From Clostridium_AD sp036569345 (GTDB lineage Bacteria; Bacillota; Clostridia; Clostridiales; Clostridiaceae): a stretch of 64,000 nt of DNA. Below are positions 1 through 8,500 of this stretch, piece by piece (the first letter of the stretch is position 1; each line of letters begins with the position of its first letter). The notes beneath the pieces are model-generated. The model searched no databases. It was not told the origin of the DNA and saw only the letters and a list, made by a program, of their open reading frames with translations. A program made the translations under genes and the position numbers. The stretch lies in NCBI RefSeq assembly GCF_036569345.1, contig NZ_DATCQT010000134.1, positions 17,397 through 81,396 on the forward strand, written 5' to 3'.

Positions 1-230
1 CTAAATTGCTTTATAATCACTAACTTATTCTCATCAACATGAGTAGCTACTATGATAACAGCATCTATATTATCTTCTGCTCCATTAAAATAAGTATTTT
101 TTAATGTATCTAAATCTTTTCTAGAAGCTATGGACCAATTTTTGGTTTCTCCAATTTTATTAGTATACTCCGCATTATAAAGCTTTAAATATTTTGTATC
201 TGCTAGTGTTGTAATATTTTTTATGCTCAT
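1..230 (-). CDS. NUDIX hydrolase (ADP-ribose pyrophosphatase-like), N-terminal part
   Basis: The reverse strand from the ATG at 230 reads without a stop to the window edge, giving about 76 residues that begin MSIKNITTLADTKYLKLYNA. GGAG lies 8-11 bases before the ATG. The stretch DAVIIVATHVDENKLVIIKQ resembles the first beta strands of ADP-ribose pyrophosphatase-type NUDIX hydrolases, where VV.V...ENKLLLIKQFR precedes the Nudix box. The Nudix box itself (GX5EX7REUXEEXGU) would lie beyond the edge, so the family call rests on the N-terminus only. Such enzymes hydrolyse nucleoside diphosphates linked to another moiety in the cytoplasm. The neighbour at 592 is divergent across about 360 bases. 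Confidence 0.6.
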   Translation of the reverse strand, partial: MSIKNITTLADTKYLKLYNAEYTNKIGETKNWSIASRKDLDTLKNTYFNGAEDNIDAVIIVATHVDENKLVIIKQF

Positions 231-591
231 TTATTCATCTCCAATAAAGTTGTATTTTATGATTATATTATTTTATGTAGTTACTCAAAATATTCAAGTT
301 TTAAATTATTTATACAATTTGATGATATCACTTTGTAGGAAAAAAAACAAATAACAGGAATGTTATAATCAAAGCGATATTATTAATAACACTTATGCGT
401 ATTATCTTGTAGTTTTTATAAAAAAAATTATTAATACTTGGAAATATTCGTATTAATAGTAATAATAATTATATCTTGGATTTAATCAATTATAGAAATA
501 ATAATGAGTTTTTGTTATAATGTACATGATTTACAATGCTTTGTGATGTAAACATTATAAATTAAATGTACATTTTGTGGAGGTGTGAAAA
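231..591. promoter_or_regulatory. Divergent intergenic region with a -10 box and dyad
   Basis: This AT-rich stretch separates the minus-strand NUDIX gene from the plus-strand gene at 592. A TGTTATAATG extended -10 lies near 512-521. It is followed by a nested dyad: TTTACA near 530 and TGTAAA near 547, with flanking TGTACA copies near 522 and 568. This may be an operator over the transcription start. No open frame with a ribosome binding site was seen here. Confidence 0.35.
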
Positions 592-984
592 ATATTTTAT
601 TTTGTAAAAGACATAGAAGATAATGTAATGAATATAAATTGTTTACATGAGGTTCCTTTTTTAGAAGAGGCGATATACAATATGTCCATGGTTAAGATGA
701 TAAAAGAATATGAAAATTTAAAAAAGTTGTTTATGATAAGTAAAATGGCAAATAACTTTCAGATTAAAGGTGTCGCAGGAAAAGAGTTGGAATTTTTTCT
801 TCTAGAAAATATTCCCTTTGAGGATATGGATTATACTCATGATATTCTACATAATAGAATTAAACAAAGAATGGGACCTGGATTTGATAAATATGAATAT
901 GAATTAAAATTAAAATTAAGTGGGACATGCTCTAGAATTTTATTTAAGGCTAAGATAAAATATATTTTAAAAGAATGGATGTAA
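592..984 (+). CDS. Small protein of unknown function, possible ATA start
   Basis: The frame is open from 589 to the TAA at 982-984. The first ATG is at 628, but no ribosome binding site precedes it. A strong GGAGG (579-583) instead sits 8 bases before ATA at 592. Starting there gives 130 residues beginning (M)FYFVKDIEDNVMN; the ATG at 628 would give 118. The protein is soluble, rich in Lys, Glu and Met, with no signal peptide or membrane segment, and I recognise no domain. The centre (GVAGKELEFFLLENIPFEDM) may be structured. A GTG at 585 opens only a 13-codon frame. That this is a gene is likely; its function and exact start are not settled. Confidence 0.5.
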   Translation: MFYFVKDIEDNVMNINCLHEVPFLEEAIYNMSMVKMIKEYENLKKLFMISKMANNFQIKGVAGKELEFFLLENIPFEDMDYTHDILHNRIKQRMGPGFDKYEYELKLKLSGTCSRILFKAKIKYILKEWM

Positions 985-1104
985 TTCCTTTTTTATTCTT
1001 TCACTAATTGATTCTAATTATAAAGTTTTTTTTCTAGCATACGATAACGGAATGTGAGATAATAAACGTATAAGAAAAAAATTTATTAAAAATGGGTGAT
1101 AGTG

Positions 1105-2037
1105 ATGGCATTATCTTCAAATATAATTTATAATGCGCTTTTAAAACAATATGAATCTAAAACAAAAACTAATATAGTTTCTGATGACAGCACAAACAGT
1201 GGTTACAATGAAAAAGGAGTGCAGGAATCTACTTTTAAAACAATGCTTATTCAAATGATGAGTAGTTCAGGTAATTCAATGATGGCAGAGCTTGTATCTA
1301 ATGCTTTATCAAATGAAAATTCTTATAATTTGGATGATCCACTGAGTTATATGAGTAATTTCAATTCAACTATGAGAGATGCGACCTTGTCATTATCTAA
1401 TAATAACGGAGAAAATGCTGTTAATAAATTAAACGAATTAGGATATGCATCGGCTCAATATGAATCGAATGCTAATCCAGGGGCAATAAGTAATACACCA
1501 GGAGATTATGGTGGGAAATCTTATGGAGCATGGCAATTTTCCTCTAAAACGGGGTCCTTAGATTCATTTATAAGCTCACTTAAAGGAAAAGATAATGAAA
1601 TTTATTTGAAACTTACATATGCAAAAGCTAAAGATGGTAATAAATTTGGTGAGAATTTTGATAATGCATGGACTAGTATTGCTTCAGCGGACAAAGTTGA
1701 ATTTTTAAAGTTGCAGCAAGATAATATAAAAGGCAGTTATTATGACACAGCAGCACAAGCTTTAAAATCTAAATATGGGTTTGATATAAGTAAAAAAAGT
1801 GATGCTTTAAAAGAAAGTTTGTTATCTACGGTAGTTCAACATGGTGTAGGAGGAACTTTATCTGTATTCTCAAAAATTAATTTAAATAATACAGATGGCA
1901 ATATTATAAATGATTTGTATAATGAACGGCAAAAGGTGAACGTTTATTTTAAAGATAGTTCATCTTCTATAAAACAAAGCGTTTATAACAGGTTTACTAG
2001 AGAAAAGCAAGATATGCTTAATATGTTAAACGGGTAG
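1105..2037 (+). CDS. Putative peptidoglycan hydrolase, lysozyme/chitosanase-like C-terminal domain
   Basis: About 310 residues. The first 110 are Ser/Asn-rich and low complexity. From about residue 115 the motif YESNANPGAIS, then GDYGGKSYGAWQFSS, resembles the start of the chitosanase/lysozyme-like fold of phage tail and secretion-associated muramidases; the Glu of YES is a candidate acid catalyst. No signal peptide is visible, so export, if any, would be non-classical. GGGTGAT precedes the ATG at 1105, which I prefer to an in-frame GTG at 1096. It is monocistronic and closed by a strong terminator. I infer wall-cleaving activity; specificity is unknown, and the assignment rests on motif resemblance. 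Confidence 0.5.
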   Translation: MALSSNIIYNALLKQYESKTKTNIVSDDSTNSGYNEKGVQESTFKTMLIQMMSSSGNSMMAELVSNALSNENSYNLDDPLSYMSNFNSTMRDATLSLSNNNGENAVNKLNELGYASAQYESNANPGAISNTPGDYGGKSYGAWQFSSKTGSLDSFISSLKGKDNEIYLKLTYAKAKDGNKFGENFDNAWTSIASADKVEFLKLQQDNIKGSYYDTAAQALKSKYGFDISKKSDALKESLLSTVVQHGVGGTLSVFSKINLNNTDGNIINDLYNERQKVNVYFKDSSSSIKQSVYNRFTREKQDMLNMLNG

Positions 2038-2056
2038 TCCATTTAATTTAGAAAAA

Positions 2057-2089
2057 AATCCAGTAGAATTTATTCTACTGGATTTTTAT
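2057..2089 (+). terminator. Rho-independent terminator
   Basis: A perfect 12-bp stem (AATCCAGTAGAA / TTCTACTGGATT) with a four-base loop and a T-rich tail ends the hydrolase gene. The stem sequence is nearly that of the terminator at 5427. Confidence 0.9.
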
Positions 2090-2284
2090 ATTTTATAAAT
2101 GATTATGAATTACAAAATGTTAATAACTATTACAAGAATATAATTCAGGATAAGTTTATGTATTATCAATAAAATAGGATATATGCTAATTAATGCCTTG
2201 AATATTAAAAAAAAAGTAAAACATACTATTTATAACACAAAAAATAATAATATTACAAAAAAATTATATTAAAGGGGGAGTAAA

Positions 2285-5200
2285 ATGAGGAAGTTTACAA
2301 AAATAACTTCTATATTACTTACAACCGTATTAATACTTATTAACTTCAGTGGGTTAGCTCTAGGAGCACAAGATGCCATAAATGGAAAAGGTAGGCAGGT
2401 TGTGCCTAGTCATTATGTATCTGAGGTAAGTATAAAAAATGATTTGAAAGTAGGAAAAAAGGTATCAGGATTTGAATTAGAATCTGAAAAATGGCTTTCC
2501 GATATACACTCTACAGCCATGATATTTAAGCATATTAAAAGTGGAGCTAAACTCATTTATTTACGAAATGAAGATCAAAATAAAGTGTTTTCAATAAGCT
2601 TTCGTACACCAGTGAGTGATAATACTGGGGTTAACCATATAATCGAACATTCAGTTTTATGTGGTTCAAAAGGGTATCCTGTTAAAGATCCATTTTTAAT
2701 TATGACTAAACAATCACTCAGTACATTTTTAAATGCATTTACAGGAACAGATTTTACAATGTATCCAGTGGCTAGTAAAAATAACAAAGATTTCGAAAAT
2801 TTGATGAGTGTATATTTGGATGCTGTTTTTTATCCAAATATATTAAAAGACCCTAAAATACTTAAACAAGAAGGCTGGCATTATGAAATTAATAGCAAAA
2901 CAGGAGAGTTAAATTATAATGGAATAGTATACAATGAGATGAAAGGTAACTATTCTTCACCAGAGGTAATTTTATCAAATACTATAAATGAGTCACTATT
3001 TAACGATAATTCATATAGTTTTGACTCTGGAGGTAATCCAGATAATATTCCTGATTTAACTTACGATAAATTTATAGAAACATATAAAAAATATTATGTC
3101 CCATCAAATAGTTCTATATATTTATATGGTAAATTGGATATTGAAAATACATTAAAATTTATTAATGATAAATATCTAAGTAAACTTAAAAAAACAACTG
3201 TTAATAGTAAAATTAAAACTCAAAAGGGATATAAAAAAGATGTTGAAAAAATAGCATTATATCCAGTATCTATTAAATCAGCCACTAAAAATATGACTTA
3301 CCTATCATCAAGTTATGTGATAGATAAGGTTGCAGACGTAGAAAATATGTTAGGTTTTCAAATTCTACAAGAAATTATTTTAAATACTAAAGAGTCACCT
3401 TTAAGAAAATCTTTATTACAAAGTGGTATTGGAACTGATGTATATGTAAATTTTAATCCCTCAACCAAGCAACCAACTTTCAGTATAATTGCTACAAATG
3501 CAAATGAATCACAAAAATATAAATTCAAAAAATTTGTAGATGAAGCATTAGCACAAGTTGTTTCAAAAGGGTTTGATGAAGAACTTGTAAAATCTGTAGT
3601 AACTGCTGTAGAACTAAATATACGTACTCAAAATTCAGATGCTAATAGAGGTATGAATTACATGTCTTCTGCTTTAAATTGTTGGAATTATGATGTGAAT
3701 CCTACAGAATATTTGGAGATTACTCCTGCACTTAACAAAATAAAATCTGAAATATCTAATGGTTATTTTGAAAAATTAGTACAGAAATATTTATTAGATA
3801 ATAAACATAATTCATTAGTAGTAGTAAAACCTTCTAATGGATTAAATGAGAAAAAAGAATCAGACTTAAAAAAGAAACTTGAGGAGTATAAAAGATCATT
3901 ATCACAACCTGAATTAATAAAAATTAAAAAAGATGCTTTGGATCTGAAAAAATGGCAGGGGACTTTGGATTCAAAAGAAAATTTATCGAAAATACCAACA
4001 CTTCAACGTAAGGATTTAAATTTAAAAGCAGAAGAGATACCAACACTTGAAAAAACAGAAGGCGGTATAAAGGTGATAAGGCATCCTATATTCACTAATG
4101 GTATTACTTATTCTAATTTTTATTTTGATAGTTCAAAGGTGCCTCAAAATAAAGTATTATATTTAAAATTACTTGCGAGTATTTTGGGGAATATTAACAC
4201 GGAAAAATATAATATTGTAGAGCTATCGAATAATATGATGAAATACACTGGAGGAATTAGTTTCAGTTCAACTGCATTTAAAAATAATACTAGCAATAAT
4301 CTATATACCCCTAAAATGAGCATTTCCGTAAATGCCATTGATAGTTCTTTGCCAAATGCATTTGAACTTTTAGATCAAATAATAAATCACAGTAAACTAG
4401 ATGATAGGAAGCATATGAAAAGGCTAATTAAAACATTAAGAGGGAACTATGAATCCATGTTTGTTAATTCTGGGAGTACATTTGCGATAAATCGTACATT
4501 ATCATATTTATCAGATAGTGGTAAGTATAGGGATCTAGATTATTTACCTTATTATAATTTTATTTGTGATTTAGATGATAATTTTGATGTAAAATTTGAT
4601 GATACGGTAAAAAATTTAAAAAATGTTAGTGATATTGTATTTAATAAAGAGGGATTAGTAGTGAGTTATACAGGTAATGAAAAAAACTATGATTACTTTA
4701 CGTACATTCTTAATGATTTCGGAGCAAGAATAAAGGATGAAAAATTTCCCATTCAAAAATATAAATTTGATTTTTCAAATAGAAATGAGGCGTTTGTAAT
4801 TCCGTCACAAGTGCAATATGTGGTCAAAGCTGGAAACATTAAAGGATCAGGATATAATTATAATGGACATATGAAGGTCCTTGAAAATATTTTAAACAGT
4901 GATTATTTATGGAAAGAACTTAGAGTTAAAGGTGGTGCTTATGGTGGTGCTATAAGGTTTACAAAAGGCGAGGTATTACTTTATTCCTACCGTGATCCCA
5001 ATTTAAAAGAGACGCTAAATACTTTTAATGAAGTCGTAAAATTCCTAAAAAACTTTAAAGCGGATGAAAAAGAAATGACAAACTATATAATAGGAACAAT
5101 AGGAAGTATGGATAATTTAGCAGGACCTTATTCTAAAGGCATGTTAGGTGACAATATGTATTTCACTGGAATAACTCACAATGACGTTCAACGTCTGCGT

Positions 5201-5365
5201 GATGAAGTATTATCTACTACCCAGGAAGACATAAGGAATTTTGCAAATTTATTAGAAGGCGTAATTAAACAAAATTTACATTGTGTTGTCGGTAGCGAAA
5301 CTAAAGTAAATGAAAATAAAGATTTATTTGATAGAATTATAGTCCCAATTAACAAGGGTAAATAA
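2285..5365 (+). CDS. Secreted M16C family zinc metallopeptidase (PreP/insulinase-like)
   Basis: 1026 residues. An N-terminal signal peptide (charged RKFTK, hydrophobic core ILLTTVLILINFSGLALG, then Ala) implies export. The inverted zinc motif HIIEH is at 118-122. A Glu in YNEMKG at 218, exactly 100 residues after the first His, has the spacing of PreP/Cym1 presequence proteases (M16C). The C-terminal half keeps the R..GGAYGG segment that contacts substrate in M16 enzymes. Length matches single-chain M16C proteases, which degrade unstructured peptides inside a closed chamber. The start has GGGGGAG just upstream. It has its own terminator and no operon partner. Most bacterial M16C proteins lack a signal peptide, so a secreted or cell-surface peptide-scavenging form is notable. 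Confidence 0.9.
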   Translation: MRKFTKITSILLTTVLILINFSGLALGAQDAINGKGRQVVPSHYVSEVSIKNDLKVGKKVSGFELESEKWLSDIHSTAMIFKHIKSGAKLIYLRNEDQNKVFSISFRTPVSDNTGVNHIIEHSVLCGSKGYPVKDPFLIMTKQSLSTFLNAFTGTDFTMYPVASKNNKDFENLMSVYLDAVFYPNILKDPKILKQEGWHYEINSKTGELNYNGIVYNEMKGNYSSPEVILSNTINESLFNDNSYSFDSGGNPDNIPDLTYDKFIETYKKYYVPSNSSIYLYGKLDIENTLKFINDKYLSKLKKTTVNSKIKTQKGYKKDVEKIALYPVSIKSATKNMTYLSSSYVIDKVADVENMLGFQILQEIILNTKESPLRKSLLQSGIGTDVYVNFNPSTKQPTFSIIATNANESQKYKFKKFVDEALAQVVSKGFDEELVKSVVTAVELNIRTQNSDANRGMNYMSSALNCWNYDVNPTEYLEITPALNKIKSEISNGYFEKLVQKYLLDNKHNSLVVVKPSNGLNEKKESDLKKKLEEYKRSLSQPELIKIKKDALDLKKWQGTLDSKENLSKIPTLQRKDLNLKAEEIPTLEKTEGGIKVIRHPIFTNGITYSNFYFDSSKVPQNKVLYLKLLASILGNINTEKYNIVELSNNMMKYTGGISFSSTAFKNNTSNNLYTPKMSISVNAIDSSLPNAFELLDQIINHSKLDDRKHMKRLIKTLRGNYESMFVNSGSTFAINRTLSYLSDSGKYRDLDYLPYYNFICDLDDNFDVKFDDTVKNLKNVSDIVFNKEGLVVSYTGNEKNYDYFTYILNDFGARIKDEKFPIQKYKFDFSNRNEAFVIPSQVQYVVKAGNIKGSGYNYNGHMKVLENILNSDYLWKELRVKGGAYGGAIRFTKGEVLLYSYRDPNLKETLNTFNEVVKFLKNFKADEKEMTNYIIGTIGSMDNLAGPYSKGMLGDNMYFTGITHNDVQRLRDEVLSTTQEDIRNFANLLEGVIKQNLHCVVGSETKVNENKDLFDRIIVPINKGK

Positions 5366-5426
5366 TGATATTAATAAAATACAAAGAGATTTTTGTTGTT
5401 TATTTAGTTTATATTGTAAGTTTAAT

Positions 5427-5459
5427 AAAAATCCAGTGGAATTCCACTGGATTTTTTTT
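5427..5459 (+). terminator. Rho-independent terminator
   Basis: A continuous inverted repeat AAAATCCAGTGGAA / TTCCACTGGATTTT is followed by a T run. It ends the M16C gene and resembles the stem at 2057. Confidence 0.9.
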
Positions 5460-5548
5460 AGAAAATTACATAAGGTTATGAAGTAATTACAAATGCTATG
5501 TTATAATGTCAATTAATAGTATATTTATATCTAAGGAAGTGTATAGGA

Positions 5549-8500
5549 ATGAATTTAATTAACAACAGATATAGGTTAATTACAAATTTAAGACAAGATA
5601 TGATTATGTCTTCATATCTTGTTTCTGATGTGTTAAAAAATCATGAGAAAATACAGTTAAATATAATTAATTCTGAATTTGCATCAGAAAGGTTAATAGA
5701 TTTTTACTCAGCTGAATTTATAACACTAGCAACTATAAAACATCAAAATATAAGTAGAGTTTATGATTTTGGGTTAATTCACACCCTAGATAATAAAAAA
5801 GTAAATAATAGTGAATTTTTCTATACAAATGATTACATTGAGAATACTAAAAGTTTAAATGAATTAAATACAGATATAAATAAAGATGAGATCTTAGATT
5901 TGTGTATGCAATTATGTTTGGTGATGAATTATTTGCATATGAGAGGTTTTGTTTATGGAGAATTGAGTACTAAAAATATAATGGTTACTAGTGAAAATAA
6001 TAAACATAATATTATTCTTAAGGATTTACCAACTATAGAAATTCAAAAGCAAGACCATATGAATAATAATATAGGTGAATTAGAATTTGAGGCTCCCGAG
6101 CAGATGTTAGATAATAAAAAAGATGTAACAACAGATATATATTCAATGGGGGTGGTGATGCTTGCCATATGTAGAATTGATGTACAACAAAATTTTAATA
6201 TACATCAAAGTATTATAATTCTAGAGAATAATGTTAAAAGTAAGTATAGTGAGGATGGGTCAACATTAGATTTTTATGAAAAATTAATATTAATAATTAA
6301 GAAAATGACTGAAAAAAATTTGATGGATCGTTATAATAATATAAATGAAATAGTTGATGATATTAATATACTTTTCAATAAAAAATATAGAGCCTATAAA
6401 ATTAATGAACTTGAAAAACTAAATTTTAACACTAAAATAGTAGGTAGAAATGCTGAAATTACTAAAATAATGGATGCTTATGAGAATTTAATTAGTCATA
6501 AATCATCAAATAAAATTATACTTGTTCATGGCGAGCAAGGAATTGGAAAAACAAGACTTTTAAAAGAAATTGAGCATTTACTTTATTTTAAAAAAGCTGT
6601 AATATATTCTAGTTTTATTATAGGAAACAACGAAATCAATAGTAGGTCATTTATAGATATTTTAAAGAAAATTGTTTCTATTTCTGATAAGGAAACAATA
6701 AAAAGGTATCAGAGTGAACTAATTAAATTTATTCCAGAACTTGGCGATGAAAATAATATTAAGGCTTCAGAAAGTTTAATAGGTAATAAAGAAAAATATA
6801 GGTTGATTAGTAGAATATATAGCTTTGTTGAAGAGGTTATTAAGAATAAACCTACCGTTTTTATTATTGATAATGCAAATTGTTTAAATGAATTTTCATT
6901 AGAATTTTTAGAATATATAAATGCTCAAAATTATAAGGAGCAAGATATAATAATTATTTTAGCTTGTACCACAGGTGTATTTACTTCAAATAATAGGCTT
7001 AAACAGTTATTAAACAAAAATCAATCCAATATGAATATTTATTTAAATAATTTAAAAAATGAAGAGACTGTTATTATGATTAAGGAAATACTTAGTATGC
7101 CTAATGCTTCAAATGTCTTTGGGGAAAGAATCTACTCAAAAACATATGGCAATCCATTATTTGTTGAGGAAACTTTAAAAGATTTTGTGGCCAAAAAAAT
7201 CCTTTATATAAATGTTAATAATGGTAAATGGAATACTCCATTTGAAACATTTGATGAAATGCCAATTGCGTCGACTATGGAGCAGGCGTTATTAAATCAA
7301 ATAAAGGAAGTTAATCAAAGAAGCTATGAAATTTTAAGTACTATAGCTATATTTAATACTGCTGTTTCAATTCAAATTATTGAAAAGTTTTTTGATTACT
7401 CTGAAAACACAATAGAATCTGATATTAATGAGTTATGCGTAAAAGGAATTTTGTGCAAAAAAATTGAAGATATGGGTTTTGTGTTTGATTTTTATAATAA
7501 GGTGCTTAAAAACCTAATATATAATAGACTAAGTGAAGAAGTGCGAAAAGTGAAACATGAATTTGCAGCTTCTATTCTTGAAAATATTTTTGAGAACGAG
7601 GGTAGCGAAAATAAAGAAGAGCTTATATATCATTTAGAGAAGGCTAAAGATAAACATAGGATTGCAAAATATTGTATAGAGATTGCAGAGAAAATGAAAT
7701 CATTTAGAATAATGGATGAAGCAATTTCTAAATATGAAAAGGCTTTTTCTGTTTTATCAGATGAAGAAGATCAAAATAAAAAAGTACAAATTCTTCTTGA
7801 AATAGGAGATATTTACGTAAATACAGGAAACTTGTCAAGTGCTCTTGAAACTTATAAAAAGATATATGGATATTCAATGAATTTAGTTGAAGAAAAAATT
7901 CAAGTTGATTGTGCAAATAAAATAGCACATATATTTATGAGGAGAAATGAAGTGCAAAAATCACTCCAGTATATAAAAAAAAGTGATTCAATATTGCTGA
8001 ATATTGAATACATGGAGGGCTACCTTGAAAATAAAAAAAATCTAGCAGATGTATATACTTCAAAACAAGAATACGATAAGGTTTTTGACATATGTATGAA
8101 TTGTTTAAAAAAATGTGGAAATGGTTATATAAAGTACAAAGGACTAATGTATAATAATCTTGGAATTATGTATATGGAAACCTCAAGAGTAGTTGAGGCA
8201 TTAGAGTGTTATAAAAAAGGACTTAAGTATTTTGAAGAAATAAATTACTCAGAAGGTATGTGTCGTTGTTTAAACAATATTGGAGTAATTTATGGAGATC
8301 ACTATAATGACAGTGAAACAGCAATTACCTATTATAATAAGTACTTAGTAATCGCGAAGGAAAATAATATAATATACTTAGAGTTATTTGCTTTAGTTAA
8401 TTTAGCAACTTCTTATTGTGATAAATTTGATTATGAGGTCGCATTAAAATATTTTAAAGATGTACTTGAAAAATCAAAAACCATAGAATTTGAAAGTAAC

